From assembly GCA_020002185.1 (NCBI GenBank), contig CM034532.1:26708911-26772910 (forward strand): DNA of 64,000 nucleotides, given 5' to 3'. The notes beneath the pieces were generated by a model, which was given only the letters and a program-made list of their open reading frames with translations, did no database searches and was not told the origin of the DNA. Below, piece by piece: positions 46,474-58,941 of the stretch; within the stretch, counting starts at the first letter, position 1; each line of letters starts with the position of its first letter. Origin of the DNA: Paraescarpia echinospica (lineage: Eukaryota; Annelida; Polychaeta; Sabellida; Siboglinidae). The translations under genes and the position numbers were made by a program.

Positions 46474-46620
46474 CAGCGTAATAATTTGTAACAGGACGTC
46501 TGCTGCGTTGAGCATGGGAACGTGGAAAATTGTTGAACATCAAAGGGTATTGCGGTTAACTCAGCCCGGCTCGGCTATATTGCCAATAAAGCTTGTTTTG
46601 AAACTGGATGTTATATTTAC
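46474..46620 (+). repeat. Dispersed repeat, copy 1
   Basis: About 145 bp starting CAGCGTAATAATTTGTAACA, alike to 48494-48645 at about 80%. Both copies keep the same frame open (SVIICNR-SAAL, IVEHQRVL, KLVLKLDV). Confidence 0.7.
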
Positions 46621-46997
46621 CTTTTGGACATGCTCCGGGGACGTATCTTACAACTTGCGAACGTGCTTATTAAACACAATTTGGCGGATAGTCTTAGCAA
46701 CAACATTGTTATCATATTAAGACCATCATATTAATTGCTAAATGAAAAACTACGAACATACTGCCTCCTTTTAACCTGACCATATCTGTTTCTGGTTTTT
46801 AAATATGTTATTGTAAATACTAAAATAAATATGTTGAAGGGTGTATATTGCACGCCAAATTGCGTTTTATAAACCCGAAACAATGTTCGTAGTTTGAAAG
46901 TTGCCCACACGAAACGTTCAAATTGTATAAGCAAAATTAAAACAGTAAACACAGTGGTATCTAACCGTCAGTTCCTTGAATTCCCCTTTGATGGTGG

Positions 46998-47060
46998 GCA
47001 ATCAAGACCGCAAGTGGGGCAAGGCACAACTGGTTCAGCGAACTTCCCGCTAATGATTAC
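46998..47060 (+). repeat. Dispersed repeat S, copy 1
   Basis: CAAGTGGGGCAAGGCACAAC ... CGCTAATGATTACC pairs with 47794-47856 (CAAGTCGGGCAAAGTACAAC ...). Confidence 0.55.
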
Positions 47061-47793
47061 CAACCATGGCTGGAGATGATGATCTTGGGTAACACAAATA
47101 TGTGAAGATGGACAACCATTACAAACAAGTGCACGAGAGTTCCACGGGTTTTGAGTGAAACGTTTTATTCAAACAATCAGCTATGCGCACGATGTATTAT
47201 GTTCGTAAATATTGTAAAATCCGTAAATATACGCGTTTCGCTTGTGGCAATTGGTATCAGTACACTCACAGCTACATTTTCAGTAGAAGCATCAGTGAAT
47301 AATGGATATCAATGCCAAATATGTACTTGTGTTCCAGACATGGTCGTAAGAACTAAAGATACATATTCTTGTCATTTGATCGTCGTAGATGTTTATCTAA
47401 ATGCTCCACTTTACACGGATCATTAGCAGAGACATTACGAACATGTACGTGCTTTGCAGACGAAATAATAATAATTGTATTGGCAAAACAGGCATAAAGC
47501 TCTGCTTTGCTGTGAACGATACGTTCTCACGCATACATAGTATACAGCTCATGGGTATTGTGTCCATGTTCCACCCTCTATTGTGGATAGTACATATGTC
47601 CATAAATAATTAGCTTCGTTCTGGTTGCCTACTCCGTTAACTTTAATAAAGACACGACAGTCCGTTCCTCTTTTAAAGTTATTAACATTTATTTATATAC
47701 AGCTCTTAATACTAGAGTAAATAGGTCGGGGGTATAATGACAGCTAAACTGCTTTTAATCGATTCAAATACGTTTGAAGCCCTTGGTTCATTC

Positions 47794-47856
47794 ATACCAA
47801 AACACAAGTCGGGCAAAGTACAACTGATCCAACGAATTTCCTGCTAATAATGACCT
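47794..47856 (+). repeat. Dispersed repeat S, copy 2
   Basis: Partner of 46998-47060; about 80% alike over 60 bp. Confidence 0.55.
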
Positions 47857-48493
47857 AAATGAGTGTACAGTTTATTGTTCCCACTTGCGGTTGTCACAGC
47901 ACGTGGAAGATAAATACACCCCTCTAAGTTGGCATTCTTTATAAGGTGATTCTATTTATATTTGCTAATTGAATTTGTTTTTTAAGTGCCACCCACATGT
48001 AGAATGTACGAATTTGATCAACACAGACGTTGTCGGCAGATTCCCATCGTAAACGACATGCTATAAGGCACAGGATACTTGGTTAGGTCTATTCTTGAGC
48101 GACAATGGTATCTGTATCAGATCATTGAATGATTAGCACGTATTAGTTCCAACCAAGTCGGTTATGGTTAACTGTTGCCAACTATGCGTATTGTTGTAGG
48201 TAGTCATTACAATTTTCTCCGAAAAGAGAATTTTGAAATAGGCAAAAAATACCCTGCAGTGTATATGTGTTAAAATGACCTGAGAGCACAGAGCGAGTTT
48301 TCGTTGGCTGCTGTCTTGTCGGTTCTGGGTAACAGATGTTGACGCGATTTTCGCCTCGCCGGAACTTTCGGGTGAGATACAATACAAGACTGTTGAATCT
48401 TGAGTCAACTGCTCGACTCGTCAGCCAATGCAACGGAATCAGTAACGTGTTTTGTTTCAAGGGAGACAGTTTGTTCTTCTACCCTGGATTACG

Positions 48494-48645
48494 CAGCGTA
48501 ATAATTTGTAACAGGAAGTCTGCCGCGTTGAACGTGGGGAAATGGGAAATTGTTGAACATCAAAGGGTATTAACTCGGCCCGCCACGATACAGGGTGTAT
48601 TATTGCCACTGAAGCTTGTTTTGAAACTGGATGTTTTGTATACCA
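48494..48645 (+). repeat. Dispersed repeat, copy 2
   Basis: Partner of 46474-46620, same orientation, about 2 kb away. Confidence 0.7.
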
Positions 48646-48716
48646 TTTGAACATGCTCTTTTAGAACGTAGGTTCACAACATCACCGTAGTATTTTGGAC
48701 ATTATTACACAGATCT

Positions 48717-48773
48717 GACCGACCGACCGACCGACCGACCGACCGACCGACCGACCGACCGACCGACCGACCG
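48717..48773. repeat. (CCGA)n tetranucleotide microsatellite
   Basis: About 13 perfect CCGA units. Confidence 0.95.
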
Positions 48774-50349
48774 GTTTTGTTATGTGGTAAATATAATTAT
48801 TTTGAATGGGATTAGCCTACTGTTGTTATAAATGCACAATTTGATCGTTTTATCGTAAAATCATTATACATTGCATACACTCTATTGCGGTATGTATTGA
48901 ACGCAAAAACTTGGTTTACTGAAAAACAATATTTTTTAAATATTTGAATGATTCATTTATACTCTAGAATAACAGATTTACATATAACATGTTAATCGGG
49001 TACACATTATCAGGCGGAATAGGTTACCCATGTTTTTATTTAATTTAAGTATATATATAGTAATACGCTAAGCTAGGTACTATAACAACTACACTGTGCC
49101 TGTCGTGTGGAATTGTACTTTTTGTTAATTCGACCCTGTAATTGTTTGTATCATAATATTGGTTGTAGTTATTTAATATAAGGTCAGCGTAATCACGTGG
49201 TCCACCAGCCCCACTTCATCCGCCGATCAGGCTGCCTATTGTGCCCGATTACATCGGTGTTAACATAGGATCTATATTTAAAATATATATTTAAACTCCT
49301 TAAATGTAATTATAGTTCATTAAGACACACTGACATACAATGTGACACAAATAGGTATACGTAACAACACGAGTTTACGCTAAAAACAGTAGGAGTTCGA
49401 TCGTACATTAAATGTTCGCATGCAGCGATGTGAAACAAGGTTTGACTCACGTGGATTGCACGATCGTATTTAAGACATTAACCTAAGTGGCTATTAGTAA
49501 TTACCGACAGCTAACAATGACCATCGATCAACAGCAATTGTTGATCCTTATAAACAGTTTATAATACGTCTTCACAGAGCCGTCTAATACAGGAACTGCG
49601 GGGTTCATATGCCTTGTACATGCTATAGACACCGTCGTCTCTGAAGTTTTCATTCAAACTGGCATTTCACCAAAATGGCATAAAACATTCCTTGCATACC
49701 GAAAGGACATTAAAACTGTTTTATCGCTGATTTACTGACGTTCTAGGGTATGGTGTAAAACCAACCAATCTATCAGGGTGAATAGACAGAACTCGGGTAA
49801 ATACCACATACTGTGCAAGCAGTAGTGGACCATTCAGTTGAATGTTATGGTATTTTATCGTTGTTGTAGATAGTGTAATGCATGTATCGTATCTTTTCGC
49901 CAGATCAAGCAATCACTGTATAGTTGTGTGCGTTTGCGTTCATTCACTTCAAAGCGAGTGTCTGTTTGAATTAGGACTCACCATAGCGTGTGCCTTGACA
50001 AACTCTATTGAGTAAACTCTCCCGTGCCTGGCAGATCGCCTGGGCGAATCGTAATTGACACTTTGATAATTACTTCAATCAGAAGTGTGAAAAGACGTGT
50101 TCGAATTGCGACCATACTACGTCGAGTGACCATGCGAGTTCAGTACGCTAAGGCGCATCTTTCACACATTATAGCGTTATACGTTTTGTAAATTCCATAA
50201 AGTTACATACATACTTGTGTCTATGCCATATATCGTAATCAGCCTCGTCACCACTGATATCGTTCATGTGTAATAATAAAAAATATGTAAATAAAGTAGC
50301 TAAACAGATTCAACATACAAATTTCTATTTACCAACAATCAACACGTAC

Positions 50350-50407
50350 CGTCGGCGGTTCGAACGAGCAAACACGCAACGATTGCTGCTGCCACCCATG
50401 CGAGCAT
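50350..50407 (-). CDS. Candidate first coding exon with signal peptide
   Basis: On the minus strand ATG at 50407 opens MLAWVAAAIVACLLVRTAD, a textbook short signal peptide (hydrophobic core, small residues near the end). After 58 nt it meets a good donor, GTACGTG, from 50349 (phase 1). It sits at the edge of a CpG-rich block (50340-51240), as 5' exons of animal genes often do. No second exon was recognised toward lower coordinates; it may lie across the intergenic DNA or the gap. The product is unknown, presumably secreted or membrane-bound. Confidence 0.4.
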
Positions 50408-51240
50408 TGTGTCAACGCCCGTCTCCGTCAGTGTAGGTGCCCGTTAGTCGCGGTCATGTCGCTCCAGTCCGCTGTTTCTCTCTCTCACCGGCCGGATTAC
50501 AGCGAGTGTCGTTGTATCATCGCGAGAAACTCCTCGACACGTGCCGCTGGTGTCGTATGCACGCACCGCTGCGTCGACAGCAGGCGCTTGCTTTGGCAGC
50601 GGAAAGACGAACGAAGTCGGTGTCACCCCGCCTGCCCTCACGCATACGTTTGCTGTCGGTCGGCGACCAGCGTTGCTCTTTCGCAGGGTTGACGTTCTGA
50701 GCGGCTTAGGCCCAAAATGACACCGATAGCCGACTGCTGATAAGTACGGCGGTTGCGCAGTCAACCGGAACGGTGGCCAACAACTACGGCGGAGTATAAG
50801 CTGCTAATTATCGATGGTGTTGCGATAAATGATGTCCGGCGGGCGTGGGTCGTGATAACGACTCGCTCAATGCACCGTCAGTGTCGCTACTGTTGATTTT
50901 CCCTGCATCATCGCGTCTTCTGTTCAGCTGGCGGTTCTCTGGGAACTAGACTGCATCAGGAATGTCGACCGTTTACCAGAGTAGGTTACCTGGGCCCGTG
51001 TGTGTGATAGCGCGCATGTTCAAGGCCGTCGAGACTCGTAACGAGCCCTACATTACAGCGATCACACATCACGCAGCTGCTCCGTGGAGGAAATGACCTG
51101 CTGCATAGAGAGATATCGCAGCACTGCTGTCTTCCGTACAAAAGCTGCGAAGTACCATTCACGGCCAACGCATGCAAAACAGGCCTAAGACCCAACTGTG
51201 AACATCGCCACAACGCACATTGTTAAACGAGCCGTAGTGC
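50408..51240 (-). promoter_or_regulatory. CpG-rich block, possible promoter/5' UTR
   Basis: Clearly richer in GC and CpG than the surroundings, directly upstream of the candidate signal-peptide exon. Several short frames are open on both strands, as expected from the composition, and none was recognised. Confidence 0.35.
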
Positions 51241-52036
51241 TATAGCCCACGGCAGATCCACCCGAACAGACTGAACTTTGTCCCACTTACCGCAGTAGCC
51301 AATTAAATAATTTGCAAAGATTTCACTCGTGTATATCTAAGGTAATTAATTCTAGTCGTGACCCGACGTCATGTTCTATTCATTTTTTTTCGAATTCAGT
51401 AGGTTCAAATTATTTGCTGTATTTTGACATTTGTTTTGACACGATAATTAATATATCTGACAGTTTTAACGCGTTAAACTGGAACACGACCATTTCAGCC
51501 AATACAGTATTTTTTCTTTAAATTTATAAAAAGAGTATCTACGAACATCATGAATTTTAAAATATTAGAATCCACCTACCGTACCTATAATAATTAGTTA
51601 TAATTATGTGTGCATTTAAGGGCGTACGCACATTTTGCATTGAATAACATTCCAAATAGCCCCGAAAAAAAGCACGAAATCAGTGGCCTGGATCCCCACC
51701 GTTATGTTACAGCAAAAGGGAAGACTATTGTTTTCGGAAGAACGTTTCTTACCAACTGCAGGGCTTGTAAATACCATCGCTGCTGTGTGCGTGTGTTATG
51801 AATCGTGTGCTCGTGCCACAAGCAATGCCGGTAAGTGTGTAGGCAAACTAAACACGTTAACTCTTCAATCAGAAGTGAAGTAAACGATTGAAACGCATTC
51901 CTGTCCTACGCTGGGCAGCCCAGACAGGTGAACATAGCAATAATAGATAGTTATTTCCTGCTGATTGTAATTAACACAGACCGCCCGTTTGACCCTGCCT
52001 TCGTGTCATTGATTTTGTGTCTTCATTTTAAGACAG
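51241..52036. other. Intergenic, nothing recognised
   Basis: AT-rich without recognisable repeats or exons. Confidence 0.35.
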
Positions 52037-52110
52037 TGACGTCATACACGCCCACCGGGAGTTGCAGTTCCGCCACCCACTGAAAGAAGTAAGATGACGT
52101 CAACGGAAGT
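52037..52110. promoter_or_regulatory. Two palindromic CRE sites and an ETS-like site
   Basis: Full TGACGTCA sites at 52037-52044 and 52095-52102, the second followed by ACGGAAGT (ETS-like). Two 8-bp palindromes within 66 bp suggest a CREB/ATF-type regulatory element. The target gene is unknown. Confidence 0.35.
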
Positions 52111-52149
52111 GTGCTCTTTTTTTCTCAAAAGGTCACCAGCAACGAAATA

Positions 52150-52490
52150 TGCTATAACACTTCACAGCAGTTTACGAAAGCTCGCTAAATCAAATAAAGT
52201 CCAATTCACTTTACTAAATGAATGTTTTGTTTCATGTTGGGTCCTCATCTAAAGCAAATTTACTTCGCTTTTTATTGGATGTAGCTACCTGTAGGCCTTC
52301 TTCGTCGAGCTCGTAGACTTTAACTGCCTACCAGTGTGATAAGCTCAAGACGAAATGTGCTAAAGACTTCACAGCATTAAATCAGATAACGTACAATTTC
52401 TTTTACTAAACCAGTGTTACGTCTCATGCTGAGACCTCGTTTCATGCCAAATTGCTGTAGCTTTTTATGGGATGTTCTAATAGGCCTGCG
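52150..52490 (+). repeat. Imperfect tandem duplication, period about 210 bp
   Basis: The unit with ACTTCACAGCA ... TTTACTAAATGAATGTTTTG ... GCTTTTTATTGGATGT ... TAGGCCT recurs from about 52360 (ACTTCACAGCA ... TTTTACTAAACCAGTGTTACG ... GCTTTTTATGGGATGT ... TAGGCCT). Confidence 0.6.
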
Positions 52491-53546
52491 TTATTTTGCT
52501 TTTTGTACGGCCGCCATTTTGCTCATGATGACGCAACGAAGCCTGGACATTTTTCAGGTGTTACTGCATTTGCACCCGTGCGATAAGCTCCCGATCACTA
52601 ATATATAATATAATATAATAATTAATGTTGACATAATAACGGTTTTTGCATGGGCGTCGCCGTCCCGTAGAACCAGCGGGATCAAGTTTGTGAAAGAGAC
52701 CGTTGAACGTGCGAGACGTTTTGATAAAAAGTGGTAATAAATTTTCGGCACAATTTTATGAGCAAAAAGGTTATCGCTTATTTTTGCAAGTCTATCTCGC
52801 CGAATATTTCTAACAAGCATAAATGCCATAAAAGGGGCGGTTCATGTGAAACACCCAAACCCTGCGTAGCTACGCCCTTGTCATAGTGGCATGACTATGA
52901 CGAACTATCACAAATCAAGATACCATCGATGCAGTAACGAATTGAACTAGGGGCTAAACGTAAATCTTTGTACTTTCGATATAGATATATGATTATTTGT
53001 AGAACATATTTCATCGCCATGTCTGCATAATGAGTCATGACCAAGGATTTAATAAATTATATTGGAATGCGTTTGTATTAATAAATCAATGCTAAAAATG
53101 CTTCGTTTTTGTGTTAAATTATTTTGTTGCTTTGCCTTTTGTTTTGACGCAAAGAAAAACAATTTGTGCCAGAATATCAACAGAAACTACGGCGTGTACC
53201 ATAGCTTCACATTTAATGCAGCAAATGAGTCAACTCGTCGGACCTGGTTGCTTGCAAAATATGACGTACTTGATCCGTAAATTGGCTGTATACGTGTTCG
53301 GGTGTTGTCGTATCTCCAATTGATGGTGGCCTTATTACCACCGACCTGTCACACATTCACTCGCAAAGCGTTGATAAACGACATTCCGCAGATAACCTTT
53401 TTGACACGACGCGGCGTAAGATACGGGTTTAGGTACAGCGACTGATACACATTGAATGCATCTGTGTAGCAGTACTTAATCATGAATCTCACCCAGGATA
53501 ATATGGTTTGTTTGAACTGTTTAAATGTTGTCAGATGGCGAAAGGA
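52491..53546. other. Intergenic, nothing recognised
   Basis: AT-rich unique-looking DNA with only short chance ORFs. Confidence 0.35.
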
Positions 53547-54078
53547 AATGATCCAGGTGAGGCCATTCACAATAAACATGGCGAAGCATTGATGTTTCAA
53601 AAAAAGAAACAAGGGGGTGCTTTTCAAAAGAATGAAAAGGGTACTAGAAACAAAACAAAAAATTATTGGAAAAGGGGCTTACAAAAGTAGCGTATCTTGT
53701 ATTGCTTCTGCCAAATAATCTTATCTGAACAATGAAGGGGAACAACGTGCAAAACAGCCCTTAACCAAAACGGGCCCGGGTGTTGCTCTATAATATTCAG
53801 TCAAATCTATGGTGGCACTGCAAAATAATTCGCAATTGGGCACTATTAAATGTTCGTCGGGATCGCGAAAAGTAAATTCAAACAGGTGAGCTATTGGTAC
53901 AATCTACACACCTGTATTTGTAATGCATCAAATTAGTTTATTACTTTTTGCATATACTATTGTACTACACATTATCTTTTTATATATTCATTAAATAAAT
54001 AAATAATAAAGTAAGATAAACAATAATATAACAATATAATAATTATTAATAATTGTGTTTATATAGCGTATCTAGATG
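53547..54078 (+). repeat. Duplicated segment, longer copy
   Basis: AATGATCCAGGTGAGGCCAT ... GCGTATCTAGATG, nearly identical to 55950-56409. It contains about 55 bp (around 53803-53858) missing from the other copy. Confidence 0.9.
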
Positions 54079-54231
54079 CTGTGTAGATACATACATAATT
54101 ATACAGTTTATTTTGAATTAGCATAACATATATGTATATTATTGTGAAGTTAGATATATATATACATATATATATATACATATATATATATATACATATA
54201 TATATATGTATATATATATGTATATATATAC

Positions 54232-54283
<52 letters not shown>

Positions 54284-54435
54284 GTATATATATATATGGT
54301 ATATATATATATATATATATATATACTCAAAAACCCCATAGCGATTGTCTCGCATATAGGGACGGGAGATTAATCAACAATCAACAAAGCAAAAGTCGAG
54401 TGAGTGCAGAAACAATAATGCACGCGTCATATTTA

Positions 54436-54467
<32 letters not shown>

Positions 54468-55904
54468 CTGGTAGGAAATCAACACACCACACGAAGAAGA
54501 GGCAGGAAATGAGCGTAACTTATACACGCCGGCGTGTGACGTGGTTAGTTGACTTTGGGTTTTCGTTTGCGCTGCGCATTGCCTTTAACAATGGCTCGTT
54601 GCAAGTGAAAACTGCCCCTGTTGTGAATTCGTGGCTTGCATTACGACATCGTAATATATATCTTGTGCCAACCGCTCTGGAACATTTGTTGGAAACCTTT
54701 AATTTCCGTTCAATTTCTGGAAGACCAGTTTTTCGAACCGATCCTATAACTAATGTCCTTATAAGCGCGATCACTGTGTAGAAAAACAACAATTCTGAAC
54801 TTTGCGTGCCAGACTTCTACAGAAGTGTGAGACTACAAGAGCATAGCACATAACTGGTCAATCTGTTGACTTCTGAAGCTAGTGACAATGTATCTATTGT
54901 TGGTAATATTAAAAGTAATGTGTCAAACAGGTCAAGTTGGCAAATACATTATGAAATACTCAATGGGGGTTACCGCCACTCCTCGTTAGCATCCTGAAGC
55001 ACCTTTGATTAATGTGTTTCACTGCCTGTCTGTTTCTTTCTTAAAGACAGCGCACCATATATGTATCATTATATATTTAAATTATCAATACGATGTAACC
55101 TGGAACATTAAAGAACAATACGCAATATGTTGCATGGTTCGAACTGTTACAAAGTGGAAAACGTACGGTTGGGAAGAAAATTAAACCAGGCTTGCCATTG
55201 AAATGCGTATGGCGTTCAGGCCGTAACGTGTTAGGCGCAGAAGACAGATAGCATACACCTGGCTGCGTTTGTTATTTGTCTCAATTTGTCAGTGTGCAGA
55301 CAGTTGGAGCGACTGAATTTACAAGCTCTGATACGTGGGTTTCCACTGAGCGCCGCAGGCAAAAAGCCCGACTGTAAGGCGGGCAAATTGTCAAGACCTG
55401 CAGTTTTATATCACTACCGGTCTGAGGCTGTTCCTTACGCTACGATCACGTCACGAATGATATATCTCAATCGGCCAACTTGATTTGCGGCGTGTCGGGA
55501 AGCTTCAGAGAGAAGTGGCGTCGGTGTTGAAATGGTCAAGTCTGCTCGGTGTGAAATGTAAAACACTTTGAAGGTCCCCAAGGATATAACATATATGGCT
55601 ATGTTAGAATGTCCTGTTATATAAACTCCGTATAGTGCTTACGCAGAGATATAACAAGAAACATCTCTTGATTTATCACTGGAGTAATATTGATGTCAAA
55701 AGTACCTCCTCGATTCGATTTTTCGCTGGTCTCAATTCAAATAAATGTTGCGAAAAATCAAACATACCTCTAGTATCTACTAATAAATGCCTGCTCGATT
55801 GCGCAACTTGTTGATTAGTTTTTTAAATCATCAATAAAAGTATTACTTCTTTAATTCTATGCAGAATCAATTCAAGTGATTCTCAAAATTGGATTCTTCA
55901 CATG
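54079..55904. other. Intergenic, TA-rich microsatellites
   Basis: TA-based microsatellites at 54153-54326 and 54438-54467. ORFs of 90 codons on both strands at 54509-54792 show no family resemblance. Confidence 0.4.
54153..54326. repeat. Complex TA/CATA microsatellite
   Basis: Alternating TA with periodic ACATATATAT/GTATATATAT variants, about 170 bp. Confidence 0.95.
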
Positions 55905-55951
55905 AATGTGCGATAGGTACAAGTACGCTCTATACGTCACACAATGGGCAA
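55905..55951 (+). repeat. 47-bp flanking direct repeat, left
   Basis: AATGTGCGATAGGTACAAGT ... CACAATGGGCAA, identical to 56414-56460. Confidence 0.95.
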
Positions 55952-56409
55952 TGATCCAGGTGAGGCCATTCACAATAAACATGGCGAAGCATTGATGTTT
56001 CAAAAAAAGAAACAAGGGGGTGCTTTTCAAAAGAATGAAAAGGGTACTAGAAACAAAACAAAAAATTCTTGGAAAAGGGGCTTACAAAAGTAGCGTATCT
56101 TGTATTGCTTCTGCCAAATAATCTTATCTGAACAATGAAGGGGAACAACGTGCAAAACAGCCCTTAACCAAAACGGGCCCGGGTGTTGCTCTATAATATT
56201 CAGTCGTCGGGATCGCGAAAAGTAAATTCAAACAGGTGAGCTATTGGTACAATCTACACACCTGTATTTGTAATGCATCAAATTAGTTTATTACTTTGCA
56301 TATACTATTGTACTACACATTATCTTTTTATATATTCATTAAATAAATAAACAATAATATAATAATATAATAATTATTAATAAGTGTGTTTATATAGCGT
56401 ATCTAGATG
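55950..56409 (+). repeat. Duplicated segment, shorter copy, between 47-bp repeats
   Basis: Copy of 53547-54078, about 98% identical apart from one deletion of about 55 bp and small indels in the AT-rich tail. It is enclosed by the 47-bp direct repeats and so appears to be the inserted copy. Confidence 0.9.
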
Positions 56410-56413
56410 AATT

Positions 56414-56460
56414 AATGTGCGATAGGTACAAGTACGCTCTATACGTCACACAATGGGCAA
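56414..56460 (+). repeat. 47-bp flanking direct repeat, right
   Basis: Identical to 55905-55951. Confidence 0.95.
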
Positions 56461-57258
56461 GTAACAGTAGGTTACTATTTGATGATACACATTCCTACTG
56501 AAATTCAACATCATAACCGCACACAATAAAGATTTCATATAAATATTATTTCACTGTAAAATAAATATTAAAATTATACATATGTGAATGTGACGATAAC
56601 ATAGATGATCTGACAAAGTCGGACTTGTGAAATTCCAAAAGCACACTTGTTGGCAGACTACGTATTTTCGGTGTTAAACAGAGGAGCCAAAAGGAGGCAT
56701 TCCTGAGGAAACAAAATTATGTCTTAACTTAATTGAGTCTTGCACTATCGACTCGTCGATAGCGGCATTGAAGCTGGCAAAAGTAGACAGTCAAACCACC
56801 ATTGGAACATAGATATGTTAAGATATCGTAGACGAAGACACGGTGAACGTAAGTTTGGACGGGCATTAAGACGGATGCCTGGACGGAAGTAAAGACGACC
56901 CGAGCGGCCTCTCGCACTAGATAATGATACGTGCAAAGGATGATAATGTTAGTGAACTTAGAGAATGTCATTTAAACAAGTTCCTATGTTTATTCAAATT
57001 TCATCATCATCAGTTTTACCAAAAAGATGTATAGTGCACACATTGAATGAGACCAGCCCGTCCACAAGCGCGTATTCGTTAAACACAATATAAAATATAG
57101 ACCCCTACACATAATCATACAAATGTTGCTATATGCAGCAATTTTGTTTGTATGGCCTAGCTATATTTCGTAGCCTGATAGATGGCAATATTCGAACAGA
57201 TTCTGACTGTTACAGGCCGATTAACCAATGCGACTATTTGACGGATGTTTTATTTATC

Positions 57259-57562
57259 ATAGGCGCCGGAATCAAGGGGTTGCTTGGGGTACTCAGCCTC
57301 CCAGTAATTTATGTGTGGGGCTGGATATAGGACTAACCCCAACATTTAGGGAAGGTGGGTGGATTTGGGGATTGAATTTGAGGTGTTTGGGGAAAAGGGG
57401 CGGTGGAAATGTATGTTTCAGATCAAGGTTGGGGATTTATGGTGAGCCACACGGCGGGGAGGGGGGTGCAATTGAATTTTTTGGAGAGCCTCAATGTAGA
57501 TATTTTTGGTGAGCCATTAAGGGGGGGGTGCAAATCAAGGTTTTTTGAGGCCCTCAATATTT
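57259..57562 (+). repeat. G-rich repeat, possibly the end of a hAT-like element
   Basis: It starts ATAGGCGCCGGAATCAAGGG, like common hAT-type termini. It contains an imperfect tandem pair (GAGCCACACGGCGGGGAGGG at about 57442; GAGCCATTAAGGGGGGGGTG at about 57512), each followed by TTTTTTGGAG/TTTTTTGAGG-CCTCAAT. No right end was found. Confidence 0.35.
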
Positions 57563-57764
57563 ACCGCGTTCCAATATCAGTGTTTATACTACCATTTCTC
57601 ACACATGGAGGCAATACATTACGCAGCATAAGGTTGTTCCGGAAGTTTCTGTTTCTTTTACTTTCTTCAAGATGTTCTGGAAGTTAGACGGTATCCTATA
57701 TCAAATCCCTTCTCCGAGAATAACCAAGCATCTCTCAGCAGCTGTGGCAACAGTAGTGCTATTT

Positions 57765-57866
57765 GCAGGAACTCTGGGATCCCACTGTAAAGTCAGGCAC
57801 CACATACATACTGCAGCCGACCGTATATTTATTGGAAATTGTGAGAATTCAACACCTTCTAAATAA
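57765..57866 (+). repeat. Dispersed repeat (inverted relative to 62537-62620)
   Basis: CCCACTGTAAAGTCAGGCAC ... TATTGGAAATTGTGAGAATT matches the reverse complement of 62537-62620 (CCACTGTAAAGACAGTCACA ... TATTGGGAATTGTGAGAATA). Confidence 0.6.
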
Positions 57867-58140
57867 CTTCGACAAGGTCAGGCAGAGTGGTAAGCGAACT
57901 TGCAAACAGCCACCTTCGATAGGCACATCGTCTTCGCCGCAAAATTATCTGGTGAATTAAAAATTAGAAATATTGAAAGTTGTCGTTCTCGGCATGAATT
58001 TTGAAAAGCGTCAAAATCTCCACTGCTTCGTATACGTTGTTAATCCGTTCTTGTTTCAACTAAGCAGCTTATTCAACGTGTTCAGAATTCTGAAAATAAG
58101 TGTCGCAACACAAAGGCAAAGCTGAACTCGAAACTCAGTA

Positions 58141-58941
58141 GGGGAAGGTGGGGTAAGACTGTCCCCGTCTAAGACGGCCACACCCTTATATCTCGGTTGT
58201 AATGTGGTGTCGCATTTTGCCGGTCATGCAGTTGCAACGTTTCCGACTTTGGTCTAGAAAACACGTAATATGACATTTTACACGCGCGATGTTTAGTTGT
58301 CGGAAAAATCGAAATATTGATTTTACTCCCAGCTGATCGAAGGTGAATGCCTTAACTTCGTAAGCCATCATGTAATGTATCAACCATAGGCACAGCTTGT
58401 ATTTTGGAATACATTTGATTACTACTCCTTGGCGGACAGTAAGAATTAACTTATTAAACGTTACAATGAGTAAGCCCAATTTCGTTCAAGCCATTTCATT
58501 CAGTATGATGTCACGGTGGATTAAAACGGCCCCATCAGCGGTGCGGTGCGGTGGTATACGGCGCCGTTTTACCAAACATATAATCATCCGTAGGATTGAT
58601 AGTTTAGTAAATATATTTTTTCATCATAATAAATATATTTTTCATCTATAATTGGAAGTATTTTGTTCTAATATGCACTATTTTATTTTCATGAAAGAAA
58701 TAAGTTTTCCAGTTAATAAAACTGTGGGCCGTTTTACCCTTAGTCACTGGTAAAACGGCCCAAGTGACGACACTTTTGTTTTTGTGATAAGTAAACAATG
58801 AGTTCCTCAAGAAAGTTCATTGTTGTATGTGTTCTCCAAAAAGACAAGGTCTTTAATATGGAACATTATTTGGTTCCACATAAGTTCACACCTTTGTCAT
58901 AAACCCTTCTTTTTGTTAGGTGGGTCTACACCACTTTCCCC
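58141..58941. mobile_element. Short TA-flanked element with G-rich TIRs, 801 bp
   Basis: Flanked by TA (58139-58140 and 58942-58943). Termini are GGGGAAGGTGGGGTAAGAC (left) and the near-complement GTCTACACCACTTTCCCC (right). Inside, the motif GGTAAAACGGCCC occurs in both orientations near both ends (58168, 58521, 58726, 58749). No transposase; a non-autonomous relative of pogo-type elements by layout. Confidence 0.65.

Larger units (their letters stand above)
45473..50349. other. Intergenic, degenerate low-copy repeats
   Basis: No gene recognised. It holds the paired repeats at 46474/48494 and 46998/47794 and a (CCGA)n tract. Otherwise AT-rich. Confidence 0.4.
56461..58140. other. Intergenic with repeat fragments
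   Basis: No gene recognised. A G-rich repeat (57259-57562) and a dispersed repeat (57765-57866) are listed separately. Confidence 0.35.

Noticed and set aside
54059..54355. IY-repeat ORFs on both strands
   Set aside because: Translations of the TA microsatellite.
54509..54792. Overlapping 90-codon ORFs on both strands
   Set aside because: Open on both strands without a recognisable family; no basis to choose.
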